Positions 1 to 7,719 are shown, counted from the stretch's first letter. The stretch is 16,599 nt of DNA from JBCBJZ01 sp038522635 (GCA_038522635.1 JBCBJZ010000078.1:1-16599), one strand, 5' to 3'. A program made the numbers and translations. The notes: a model not told the origin generated them from the letters alone.

Positions 1-1325
1 GCCGGGATCGCAACGAGTTCGGCGCAATCAGGGCAATCGCGCATGGTATGGCCCGAGCCGGGCAGGCAACTCGCAAGGCGTCGACCAAGTTGCTCGCGCA
101 CCCGCGGGCAGGTCGCTTTGGCAGCGAAGGCCCGCATGCGATCGACGTCATGCTTGTAACGACGGAAGAACGCCAGCTCCTGTTGGCAGGTCTGCTGCGC
201 TTGGGTTCGCGTTGTCAGCATCGCGTCCAGCCGCGCATGGCACTGGGTCGAACACATCACGCATCGCTGCTTCAGGCGCTCCAAGTCCTGGAGAAGCACA
301 CCCGGGCGGCCCGTCAAGCGGATGCACTGGCGTTCCATGCTGGCGGCTTGCACGCGGGACCCACGCGGTGGGGCGCGGTCGCCGAGCGGCCGCAGGTCGA
401 CCACAACACCCTCGCGCTCGCCCACGAACGTCGGCGTCTGAAGCTCATCGCCGTGTAGCACACGCATGCGTTCGGCAACACGCCGCTTGAGCCAGGCGTC
501 AAGCTCGCTCGCGGTGACTTTGCCATCACGGTTACCGTAGCGATCGGCGGCCCCGAACAGGCCCCAAAGCAACGCATCGGTCATGACGCCATGACGGTTG
601 GTGCGGTCCCAGTAGGCCGCCTGATCACCGCGACCGGCGGTGAACACGCTAACGCGATCGATATCGCTGTCACCCCCGATGCTGGTGATAAGATCGCCAG
701 CACTCGCACTGCCGCTGGTGTCTTTCATCAGATTGCCCTTGCCATCATTGAAGCGCCCGGAGAAGCACCCGTCGATAAACAAAAACGCGCGGCCCTTAGG
801 CGCTTTGGCCTGCAAAACATCTTCCAGCGCTTGCTGGATCGCCAGCACCGGATAGCCGCGCTCCAAGATCTGCGAGGGGCGCGCATCGAACGGCAGCAAA
901 TACGGTTGTACCTGCTTGGTGATGGGGTCGAGTTGAGCCAGGGCATGGCCCGAATAGAAGACGTAGATGTTGGCCGCGGGGTCCTTGATTCGGCGCAGGA
1001 TCGCGCGCGAAAGCCGCCGGCGGGTGCCGCGACGGGCAAGCGAGCGTGGACCGAACAGCGCGATGAAATCACCCTGCGTGGTCGAATGATCCAGGTGAAT
1101 GATGTTCTCGTCGGGCACTTGCAGCACCCGCTTGGCGAACGCGCGAAAGCCGCGCATGTCGTTGTGCGCAAACGCCACCGCGTCGACACGGTCGGCCGCG
1201 CGGTAGGTTTTGTTGCCCAGTATGATGACAACATCGCTTGGCTTGGCGAGCGATGCCGAAGGCATAGCCAACGTGCTCAGCCCCGCGAGCACGGCCCAAA
1301 AAAACGACTTCAATATTGCCCGCAT
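1..1325 (-). CDS. Exported caspase-like protease fused to an FGE/SUMF1-like domain (partial, C-terminus outside window)
   Basis: The minus-strand frame is open from the ATG at 1325 to the window edge (441 codons, no stop), so the protein is incomplete. Residues 1-27 look like a Sec signal peptide (hydrophobic core, then ASLA before KPSD), so the enzyme should be periplasmic. The peptidase C14 core follows: strand DVVIILGN at 31-38, the catalytic-His motif YSGHA (His127) and the catalytic-Cys motif DGCFSG (Cys187), so both members of the dyad are present. The His motif ends in Ala where Gly is usual. A degenerate EF-hand-like loop lies at 261-275. Residues 334-434 carry nine cysteines, and the last visible residues (MRDCPDCAELVAIP, 428-441) resemble the start of formylglycine-generating-enzyme-like domains. 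A GGAG sits 5 bases before the start. The gene is divergent from the DUF4384-type gene. The caspase call is firm; the FGE fusion is inferred from a short stretch. Confidence 0.85.
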   Translation of the reverse strand, partial: MRAILKSFFWAVLAGLSTLAMPSASLAKPSDVVIILGNKTYRAADRVDAVAFAHNDMRGFRAFAKRVLQVPDENIIHLDHSTTQGDFIALFGPRSLARRGTRRRLSRAILRRIKDPAANIYVFYSGHALAQLDPITKQVQPYLLPFDARPSQILERGYPVLAIQQALEDVLQAKAPKGRAFLFIDGCFSGRFNDGKGNLMKDTSGSASAGDLITSIGGDSDIDRVSVFTAGRGDQAAYWDRTNRHGVMTDALLWGLFGAADRYGNRDGKVTASELDAWLKRRVAERMRVLHGDELQTPTFVGEREGVVVDLRPLGDRAPPRGSRVQAASMERQCIRLTGRPGVLLQDLERLKQRCVMCSTQCHARLDAMLTTRTQAQQTCQQELAFFRRYKHDVDRMRAFAAKATCPRVREQLGRRLASCLPGSGHTMRDCPDCAELVAIP

Positions 1326-1601
1326 GGCCGCTCCGGCTCCCTCAATCTAGGCTCATCGTCAAAGCGCAGCAAAACCGAGGCCGATCTGCGCCCCAAAGAG
1401 GCGACGCTCGACCGCATCCGCAATACAGCGTTGATCTTGCCGCAAAACGCCTGCGCTCTCCACACCTGCGTGATAGGAATGGATGGGCGAGGCGTAATCT
1501 TTGCAGGCTTGCGGGCGCTACCTGGCCACGCGCGCCGTTACAGACATGGCGCCAACGCACGGCACAGGAGCGGCAGGCTAGTGAGGTCACTCAACGCTTC
1601 G
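1326..1601. other. Divergent intergenic region between caspase-like and DUF4384-type genes
   Basis: This 276-base stretch separates two divergently oriented genes and must hold both of their promoters. Long open frames cross it on both strands but have no signal peptide, recognisable motif or convincing start here. On the minus strand a TTTGCT box lies 17 bases upstream of CTAGAT, only a weak sigma-70-like match. Nothing else stands out. Confidence 0.4.
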
Positions 1602-3083
1602 ATGACAGGACGGTTGGCGACAAAGCGAGAAGCTGAACGGCATTGTTGCGCAGGCGGCGGGCTGTTTGGGCCGTCCAGCGGTCGGCGCGCGGCTGGCAGC
1701 TTCGCGTGGCTCGCAGCACTGACGCTGGTGGCCATCTCGAGCGCCGCGCTCGGTGTATCATCAGCACAAGCGCGCGACGTCGCCAACCTGATGCGGAAGC
1801 ATCTGAGCAAGATGGCCGCGCAGCCGGATCGTTGCTTTTACGGCCGCCAAAGCGAACAACGTTACGGTCCACGCCTCCGCACCATAGCTTTCGAAGGTGC
1901 GCGCGCGCCAGACCTCAGACGATGGCAGATCGAAGACCTCGAAGCGGCCGCGCTTGAGCGCCTCGACCGGCGCTTCATGGTGATCAACTACCACGATGTC
2001 AGCCGCGAGATCAGGGCCGGCACCGGTGACAATCAGCGCCTGCGCCGCGACATCGCTCACCTGCCAACGTTGCGCATCGAAGCGTTCAACGTCCAAAGAG
2101 GCAGGGCGAAACTCGTCGTCCGCTCTAGCCTGCGTGGGTCGGCCCGCTGCTCCTTAACAACGACCGGCCAGGTGCGGTTGGCCAAACGGCCGCCTGTCAA
2201 GGCACTTGAAGTGGCGCTCGGCCAAGCTGCGCGTGCGCTGATTGCCACCCGCGAGCGCGTCGACGCGCTGATCTTGCGGCCAGCACGTGTCGGCGCGCGC
2301 CCCATGCACGGGGAAGCCTCCGCGACGATTTTGCGGCGCGCCAGAACCGCTTTTCGCCGAGAGGTCAACGCGAACACCCAGATCGTGCGCGCGTCTCGTG
2401 CCACCGATGTCCAGACACCGCCTGAAAGAACGTGGGAGGCGCGTTTCAGTGTGGAGCTTGAGGGTCGGGTGCTCCGGCTTATCGTCGATTTCGCCAATCA
2501 AACCGGGCGCACCAGCCGTCCCTATACCGCCTACCTGAGCCCGCGCGATCCGAGCCTTCCAGGCGCGATCATGTCACCTCAGGCGACGCGGATCGCGTTG
2601 CGCGCGCCGCCGGCTGCTGGCGAACAATCTGCGCCTTTCGTGCGCCTCACGATCCGCAAACAGAGTTACGTCTATTGCGTGCGCGAACAGCCGGACGGAC
2701 GCGGATACCTCCTGTTTCCCAGCCCGGTGGAACGGCGTCGCGGGCGCCATCTGTTCGAGCCCGACCGTCCTCTTCGCTTTCCCCATGACGTGGCATCGCG
2801 CAGCCGCCGCATGGCGCTACGCAGCGATGGCCTCAGACGATTCTTGATGCTGCGGTGCTTTGCAAGCGCAAAACCGTTCGACAGCAAACTCGGCGCGCGG
2901 TGGGATGCAGCCCATGTGGTGTCGCGCCTCAAAGCGCTGCGCCGCCGCGAAACCCGCCTGCCCGATCGCTTGCTTTGGCCCGCGATGGCGCTCGAGCGGC
3001 AGGCGCTGCGCAACCTCTACGGGGCGTTGCGGCGGACGGGTGCTGAAGAGGTCGTGGAGTTGTTGGCTTTCGACAACCCCTGA
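1602..3083 (+). CDS. Exported DUF4384-type protein, possible partner of the caspase-like protease
   Basis: A 493-residue protein. The reading frame extends back to 591, but that part lies opposite the caspase gene and is probably non-coding. The hydrophobic segment AWLAALTLVAISSAALG (about 35-51), followed by SSAQA-RD, is a signal peptide after a long basic n-region. A GTG at 1581 with AGGAG 10 bases upstream is a good alternative start and would add seven residues. Residues 90-225 have the alternating pattern of a CsgG/TolB-N-like fold (weak). Residues 345-395 (YVYC, DGRGYLLFP, then LRFP) fit DUF4384, a domain often found in or beside bacterial caspase-like proteins. The C-terminal 100 residues are Arg-rich and unrecognised. 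The divergent caspase gene supports a joint role in the envelope. DUF4384 is my recognition from pattern, without a profile search. Confidence 0.72.
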   Translation: MTGRLATKREAERHCCAGGGLFGPSSGRRAAGSFAWLAALTLVAISSAALGVSSAQARDVANLMRKHLSKMAAQPDRCFYGRQSEQRYGPRLRTIAFEGARAPDLRRWQIEDLEAAALERLDRRFMVINYHDVSREIRAGTGDNQRLRRDIAHLPTLRIEAFNVQRGRAKLVVRSSLRGSARCSLTTTGQVRLAKRPPVKALEVALGQAARALIATRERVDALILRPARVGARPMHGEASATILRRARTAFRREVNANTQIVRASRATDVQTPPERTWEARFSVELEGRVLRLIVDFANQTGRTSRPYTAYLSPRDPSLPGAIMSPQATRIALRAPPAAGEQSAPFVRLTIRKQSYVYCVREQPDGRGYLLFPSPVERRRGRHLFEPDRPLRFPHDVASRSRRMALRSDGLRRFLMLRCFASAKPFDSKLGARWDAAHVVSRLKALRRRETRLPDRLLWPAMALERQALRNLYGALRRTGAEEVVELLAFDNP

Positions 3084-3322
3084 GTGGACCTTGGGCGGAC
3101 CTTGAGGCGACCTTGGAACACAGCGGCCGACCGAGAACGCCACAGGCGAAATGCAAGGCGCTGCCACAAAGGCATGGTTACGCGTTCGCTAACGTCACAC
3201 TCTCACACCGCCAAGGCGTTAAACACTGGCGATTTCAGCCTGTCCCTTCCAACCCATTGGCACGTGACGCAGCCTAGCCGGACGGGTTACGCTGCGACAT
3301 ATTGGAACAAAGGACATTCACC
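3084..3322 (+). other. Intergenic region upstream of the OmpA-type gene
   Basis: This stretch begins with the three phased heptamers annotated separately. The rest has no open frame with plausible features. A CATATT box at 3298-3303 is a possible -10 element but lacks a clear -35, and the ribosome binding site AAGGA lies at 3310-3314. Confidence 0.35.
3087..3115 (+). repeat. Three copies of GACCTTG with an 11-base period
   Basis: GACCTTG occurs at 3087-3093, 3098-3104 and 3109-3115, so a 7-base unit is followed each time by 4 variable bases. The array starts four bases after the stop of the DUF4384-type gene and lies about 210 bases upstream of the OmpA-type gene. Seven-plus-four spacing is the layout of OmpR/PhoB-family binding sites, but the sequence itself is not the known Pho box. 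It could equally be a chance decay product of coding sequence. Confidence 0.6.
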
Positions 3323-4162
3323 ATGAAACGCGTTGGACTTGCTGTATCCATCGTCGCCGGCACCCTTTGCGTTGCATCAGGCATGGCGACGACCGCGGCC
3401 GCACAGGTGGCTCAACCAAGCGCCTCGCCGGACGCACCTGCACCGCGCAGCGCTCCCGATGCGCGCAGCATTACTGATGAAGAGCGCGCCGAGGCGATCC
3501 GCTACATCATCTCACGGCTCACCACCGGCCTTCCCAAACGGCCCGGCCAGCCCGCCAGCGCGCAACGACCCAGCATCGTGACCACGTCGGCCGGCGTCCT
3601 CCAGCTCGATAACCGCCGCAAGGTGCGCATGAACATGTTCTTCGCGCCCGGGCAGAGCGCCCTTTCGGCGAACGGTCGCGTGATGGTGTCCCTGCTGGCG
3701 CGTGCACTGAACGATCCAAGCCTGCGCCAAACCGCGCTGATGATCGGCGGGCATACCGATGCGGCCGGCGCCGCCGATGCGAACATGAAGCTGTCGATCG
3801 CCCGCGCCGACGCCGTCCGCGACGCCCTTATCGGGTCCTACGGCATCGACCCGGCCCGTTTGATCGCCCACGGTTTTGGCGAAACACGCCCGCTGGTGCC
3901 GGCTGAACCGAACTCATCGCGCAACCGCATGGTGGAAATTGTGCTGGTGGCGAGCCGTCCTGCCGTTGCCCCACCGCCGACCGCGGACCTGGCACCCCTG
4001 CCAGCGCTCCCCCGCGTGGCCGCACGGCCGTTCCCGATCGGCCCGCGCGATTGCCTCCAGGTCGGCAACCGTTACCGCGCCTTCATCGACCCGCGCCCGC
4101 TGAATACCGGGTTGGACGATTACGGCGGGCTGCGTACCCCGGCGCCTTGCCCCCAACGCTAG
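3323..4162 (+). CDS. OmpA-family peptidoglycan-binding envelope protein
   Basis: A 279-residue protein. The ATG at 3323 is chosen because AAGGA lies 8 bases upstream and a clean signal peptide starts there (MKRVGLAVSIVAG, cleavage near AAAQ-VAQ at about 28-30). A Pro/Ala-rich stretch and a short acidic helical segment (50-70) follow, then an OmpA C-terminal domain at about 100-212 with GHTDAAG, LSIARADAV and NRMVEIVLV. Asp146 and Arg161 are 15 residues apart, the spacing of the Asp/Arg pair that binds diaminopimelate in OmpA-type domains, so peptidoglycan anchoring in the periplasm is expected. No beta-barrel precedes the domain. A tail of about 65 residues with two cysteines (DCLQ and PCPQR) is specific to this protein. 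It lies downstream of the DUF4384-type gene on the same strand, 239 bases away, so it may have its own promoter. Confidence 0.88.
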   Translation: MKRVGLAVSIVAGTLCVASGMATTAAAQVAQPSASPDAPAPRSAPDARSITDEERAEAIRYIISRLTTGLPKRPGQPASAQRPSIVTTSAGVLQLDNRRKVRMNMFFAPGQSALSANGRVMVSLLARALNDPSLRQTALMIGGHTDAAGAADANMKLSIARADAVRDALIGSYGIDPARLIAHGFGETRPLVPAEPNSSRNRMVEIVLVASRPAVAPPPTADLAPLPALPRVAARPFPIGPRDCLQVGNRYRAFIDPRPLNTGLDDYGGLRTPAPCPQR

Positions 4163-4199
4163 ATCTGCAACGAGACCCATGATCTGCAATCAGACTGAT
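4162..4199 (+). repeat. Imperfect 19-base tandem repeat (two units)
   Basis: Unit 1 is 4162-4180 and unit 2 is 4181-4199. They share GATCTGCAA, then AGAC, then AT at the same offsets, 15 of 19 positions. The first unit begins with the last base of the OmpA-type stop codon. It may be a local duplication or a paired operator for the gene starting at 4326. Confidence 0.6.
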
Positions 4200-4325
4200 G
4201 GCGCGAGACGTCCAGCCGATCGGCACAAATTTTGCCCCGCAGAATCGCGCTGACGTCGCACCGCCTAACGCCTAGCCCTTGCAAACCTAAGCCACAAACT
4301 GCCTCATCGATTGAACCGGAGAGAG

Positions 4326-5378
4326 ATGATGATCCCCACCTTGAAAAGCGCCTTGACCGCCGCTGCGCTCTGCGTCGGCATGGCTGTGCCCGCCTACGCC
4401 CAGGCGATCAACGTTATGATCGCCCAGGTTGACCGCGATCCGACCTCGCTGGAACGCGACACACGCATTCAAAACAACATGCTCAACGCCTTCAGCCAGG
4501 CGATGAACGCCCCCTCCTTCGTGAGTGAAGTCCGTTCGCTCGGCTACAGCGGCATGGACGTTTATGACGAGCGCGCTGTCGTTTCGAACTTCTTCAACCC
4601 CCGCGCCCGTGGCCGCACGCGGCGGACCGACGCGCAGGTCCTGCGCGTGGTGCGTCTGACCAAGAACCCCCGCATCGATGCGGTGGTTCTCTACACGGTG
4701 TTCGTGAAGGCGGTGCCGGATGCGGTTCTGCCTGACGTGGCCCTGCTGCAGATGTCGCTCACCTACCGTGCGCTGTCGGTTCGCGATGGCCGCTTCCTGA
4801 GCAGCGGCACGGTTCGGATCGATGGCGACAACGTGCCGTTCAAGGGCTGCGCTGCGCAACTCAACGGCCGGGGTCCGACGCCACACTGCGTGATCGAGTT
4901 TATCTCGAAGCGCGGCGAGAAACTGGCACGCGAAGCCGGCGACAAGCTTGCGCTGCAACTGGCGAGCATCGCACGTCGCTACAAGCAGGCATCAGGTGGC
5001 CCCGTCGCACCGCAGCAGCCGGCCATCGCCCCGTCGGCGAAAGACACGCCGCCATCGCGGGTTGCCGTTGCGCCGACCACGCGGAGCGGGCCTTGCGGCT
5101 TCCCCACCAACTTCTCGATCACGTTCCGTGGGTTTAACGCGCGTGAGGTGAACTTCGCCGAAGAGAACATGGAGTTCTGGGCCTGCAAGATCCGCGTCGA
5201 CGTCTCCGATGCGAGCGCGTCTGAGACCACCTTCAGCTACAAAACCAAAGCGAGTGGCCAGCGCATCATGCGCAACATCCGCAAAATGCTGGAACTGATG
5301 GGCCAGGTTGCGGTTCAGCCGAAAATGCGCGGCAACAACGAGATCATCGTCACCGCCATTCGCCTGCGGCCGAATTAA
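4326..5378 (+). CDS. Exported two-part protein of unknown family
   Basis: About 350 residues. GGAG at 4318-4321 precedes two consecutive ATGs at 4326 and 4329; the second has the better spacing (7 bases). A TTG at 4311 can be dismissed because it lies upstream of that site. A signal peptide ends near PAYAQA (about 22-28), so the product is secreted or periplasmic. Part one (about 28-220) is an alpha/beta region with one cysteine pair (KGC and PHC), and its strand-rich LTYRALSVRDGRFLSSGTV stretch recalls LpoB/CsgG/LPP20-type envelope proteins, though only weakly. A Pro/Ala linker follows (about 225-260). Part two, about 95 residues, carries a second cysteine pair (GPCG and FWACK) and ends in RGNNEIIVTAIRL. 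I do not recognise a family for it. It is the third exported product in a row on this strand, so a role in the same envelope function as its neighbours is plausible. Confidence 0.8.
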   Translation: MMIPTLKSALTAAALCVGMAVPAYAQAINVMIAQVDRDPTSLERDTRIQNNMLNAFSQAMNAPSFVSEVRSLGYSGMDVYDERAVVSNFFNPRARGRTRRTDAQVLRVVRLTKNPRIDAVVLYTVFVKAVPDAVLPDVALLQMSLTYRALSVRDGRFLSSGTVRIDGDNVPFKGCAAQLNGRGPTPHCVIEFISKRGEKLAREAGDKLALQLASIARRYKQASGGPVAPQQPAIAPSAKDTPPSRVAVAPTTRSGPCGFPTNFSITFRGFNAREVNFAEENMEFWACKIRVDVSDASASETTFSYKTKASGQRIMRNIRKMLELMGQVAVQPKMRGNNEIIVTAIRLRPN

Positions 5379-5391
5379 TCTCGCTAAACAT

Positions 5392-5440
5392 GAAACGGGC
5401 GGCGGCGCTCATTCAAAAGAATAGCACCGTCGCCCGTTTC
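5392..5440. terminator. Long stem-loop after the 4326-5378 gene
   Basis: The arm at 5392-5409 (starting GAAACGGGCG) pairs with 5423-5440 (ending CGCCCGTTTC) over 18 positions, with one G-U pair and one mismatch, around a 13-base loop. It begins 13 bases after the stop codon. The poly-U tail is poor in both directions, so it may be an atypical terminator or a transcript-end protecting hairpin. Confidence 0.6.
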
Positions 5441-5471
5441 CATTCGCATCTGCGACGCATTAAAGAACTGC

Positions 5472-5477
5472 GATAAT
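5472..5477 (+). promoter_or_regulatory. Possible -10 box for the 5530-7664 unit
   Basis: GATAAT lies 52 bases upstream of the ATG at 5530, downstream of the long stem-loop and in a locally AT-richer stretch. The best -35 (TGCGAC) has only 15-base spacing, so the call is weak. Confidence 0.28.
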
Positions 5478-5529
5478 CCGTTCGATCAAGCCCATCGCCT
5501 CCCTTGGATAGCCGAAAAAGAGAACTCGC

Positions 5530-7017
5530 ATGCTTGGCGTACAATCCTACTGGTCGGATGAAGCGCTGTCGGACTTCGCAGCCCTTTTCGACGACCAAAC
5601 CGACGGTGAAGCGCTGCGCAACAGTGTTGCGGTGGCCCTGACCAAAGGCTGGAGCGGTAACCGCGACAAGCCGCTCTGGGCGCTCGGCCTTCTGATCCAC
5701 GCGCTTGCACGTTCACCGCTCGGCAGCCCGGCTGGCTCAGCCCACCCTGGCTTCGACATTCTAAGTCATACGCCCAACGCGATTTTTGAAGCGCTTCGCT
5801 CAAGCACCTGCGTTGACCCGCAAGCGACGACATCGGCCAAGGGCCGCCTCACCGTGCGCATACCGGGCCTCGACCAGCAAAGCTACGGCCACAATAACGT
5901 CGCCACACTGCAGCGGACCGCGAACTTTCTGCTGATGTGCGACAACGCCGTTTATGCGCCTGAGATCATCAAAACATTCGACCGCCTCGCACACCCTGAA
6001 GGCGACGAGCGTGCTGTCGCACAGAGCATTCGCAATGATATTAAAGCGCTCGCCCGCATTCTTTACGATTATCGCAAGAAGCATATTCTAGATGGCCACG
6101 GCGCCAGCGCTTTTTCGGTTATTAAGAAATATCTCCACACGCAAGGTGGCGGTCGAATTGACGACGAAACCCCATTCGGTTTTTGGACATGGGAAGATAA
6201 CGATAAATATAAATCCTATGGCGAATCTTATGTGGCCATTGCCGATTTCGCTGAAAAGGTCAGCCTTGCCCTTCAGCGCAGGGCCATCGCCTCCGCAGCC
6301 GACATCGACGATGCGGTGGTGCGTGCCGCCCGCGACGCGGACGCCTCGAGTGTTGTCGCAGGTAACGATAATGAGCATCCGCACGGTGATGGTGAGGAGC
6401 CTGATGCGGACCCTGGCGCGGTGCCCGACGAGGTTGACGAGGATGAAGGCGCCCTCACCTTTGCCGAAGCTCCGATCCTTCTGTTCAGCATCAACGAACT
6501 CAAACTGATCGGCTGGATCTGCGAGCATGTGGCGTTCGGTGCCCGAAATCCTCGCGCCTTCGCCCGTCATCTCGGCTTTCGCGATGTACAAAACAACATT
6601 TCTAACGGCTTAAAATTCAAGACCTGGAAGATCCCGCTTGAAGAGCGCGTCACCTGCGTGGAGGCGATCCCCTATGCGGACTTACAGCGGGACTTGGACG
6701 CCCTCGAAGCGCAAATCCTGTCGCGCGTTGAAGACGCATTGGCGCTACGCAGGAACGGTGAGGATGCGGTTGGCGATAGCGTCCGCTTTCGCTTTCGCAA
6801 GGGACAATCACGCGACAGCGTCGACGTCGTCGCAACGTTCGCGCAACTCGAACCTGCGCTGCTGCGCGCCCTTGAAGATACCCGCACGCTAAGCGGTGCC
6901 CTCAAACGTCGTTTTGCCCGCCCCACCGACACCTACACCACCGCGTTTGAAGCCGACCAGCAGTTGTTCACGGCCGAATACCGCCGTCGTTACCTTCCTG
7001 TTTCGGCTGCCTCTTAA
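5530..7017 (+). CDS. Cytoplasmic protein of unknown function with acidic linker and HTH-like stretch
   Basis: A 495-residue protein with no signal peptide or membrane segment. I do not recognise a family. Residues 1-275 look mostly helical and include KALARILYDYRKKHI and a Trp/Asp-rich segment FGFWTWEDNDKY. Residues 279-306 form a strongly acidic, Pro-containing linker that should be disordered. Residues 315-400 form a second domain whose ARHLGFRDVQNNISNGLK (345-362) resembles a Cro-type helix-turn-helix; this is a guess from pattern. The C-terminal part is helical and rich in Arg and Glu. The ribosome site is weak (AAGAGA). Part of the gene (about 6040-6250) uses many AT-rich codons (AAA, TAT, ATT, AAT) unlike its neighbours, so it may have been acquired. 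It is followed 44 bases later by a second unknown gene. Confidence 0.75.
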   Translation: MLGVQSYWSDEALSDFAALFDDQTDGEALRNSVAVALTKGWSGNRDKPLWALGLLIHALARSPLGSPAGSAHPGFDILSHTPNAIFEALRSSTCVDPQATTSAKGRLTVRIPGLDQQSYGHNNVATLQRTANFLLMCDNAVYAPEIIKTFDRLAHPEGDERAVAQSIRNDIKALARILYDYRKKHILDGHGASAFSVIKKYLHTQGGGRIDDETPFGFWTWEDNDKYKSYGESYVAIADFAEKVSLALQRRAIASAADIDDAVVRAARDADASSVVAGNDNEHPHGDGEEPDADPGAVPDEVDEDEGALTFAEAPILLFSINELKLIGWICEHVAFGARNPRAFARHLGFRDVQNNISNGLKFKTWKIPLEERVTCVEAIPYADLQRDLDALEAQILSRVEDALALRRNGEDAVGDSVRFRFRKGQSRDSVDVVATFAQLEPALLRALEDTRTLSGALKRRFARPTDTYTTAFEADQQLFTAEYRRRYLPVSAAS

Positions 7018-7061
7018 ACCCCATGAAAGAGCTGCGCTGCGCGCGCAACGGAGATCATTTG

Positions 7062-7664
7062 ATGATTGATAACTTGAACGATGTGAGCCCGGAGGCGTGG
7101 GCCGCAATTGAAGCGGACTTTGCCGATGATCATGCCGCACGCGCTTTGGCAGCCGGAGCTATGCCGCCCGCCGGCGAGGATATGGTCGAAGAGACGCCTG
7201 AGCATCCAGCCACCGTCATGCGGCGTGCCCTCGCTGGCGAGGCGACGCCGGCACAGTTGCTCGCAGCCCTTAATCGCGACAGTTCAGCGCCCGTCTCCTT
7301 CGGCGCGATGGCGATCGCGCGCGCGCTGCTCGCCCGCCAGGCGATGGCCAGTTCGCTCACCGCCCGGGCGGCCAGCACCACCACACGAGACCTGGTGCGC
7401 CACATCGGCGATCACGTGTTGCAGGTGATCGATGAGGACGACGCGCTGTTCTTGATCATTGAGGTGGCGGCGAGAGACGTGGAGGCCCCACCGCGCACGT
7501 TAAGCATCATCGGTGCTACGCATGACGCGGTGACGTTGCCGTTGAGCGCTCCCGTCGAAGGCAAGATCCAGTTCGGCATTGGCAGGCACGACCCGCTCCA
7601 TCAGCGCCTGTATGCTCTGCTACGCGCGCCCGATACGGAATTGTACCTTTCCGTTGAGTCGTGA
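7062..7664 (+). CDS. Hypothetical protein, second gene of the unknown two-gene unit
   Basis: A 200-residue protein. The ATG at 7062 is preferred because GGAG lies 8 bases upstream (7050-7053); the in-frame ATG at 7023 has no ribosome site. The N-terminus is acidic (IDNLNDVSPEAWAAIEADF). A helical region follows (about 50-115) with repeated Ala/Arg runs, including RRALAGEATPAQLLAALN and AIARALLARQAM. The C-terminal half (120-200) looks alpha/beta, with DDALFLIIEV and LSIIGATHDAVTLPL. There is no signal peptide, membrane helix or cysteine. No family is recognised. It sits 44 bases after the preceding unknown gene on the same strand, with a stem-loop behind it, so the two are probably co-transcribed. 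Confidence 0.75.
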   Translation: MIDNLNDVSPEAWAAIEADFADDHAARALAAGAMPPAGEDMVEETPEHPATVMRRALAGEATPAQLLAALNRDSSAPVSFGAMAIARALLARQAMASSLTARAASTTTRDLVRHIGDHVLQVIDEDDALFLIIEVAARDVEAPPRTLSIIGATHDAVTLPLSAPVEGKIQFGIGRHDPLHQRLYALLRAPDTELYLSVES

Positions 7665-7676
7665 TCAGACGTCATC

Positions 7677-7719
7677 AGGCTGAAGTGTGAGCCGCTCTCA
7701 CAACGGACCCGATCAGCCT
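7677..7719. terminator. Stem-loop at the convergent junction
   Basis: An inner stem TGTGAG/CTCACA (7686-7691 and 7697-7702, loop of five) sits inside an outer pairing AGGCTGA/TCAGCCT (7677-7683 and 7713-7719). It lies between two convergent stop codons and overlaps the phnX stop. There is no T-run, so it is a weak bidirectional terminator candidate. Confidence 0.45.

Noticed and set aside
591..1601. 5' part of the long plus-strand frame that continues into the DUF4384-type gene
   Set aside because: It lies opposite the caspase-like gene, whose frame has catalytic motifs and a signal peptide. The real plus-strand gene has its signal peptide after about 1700.
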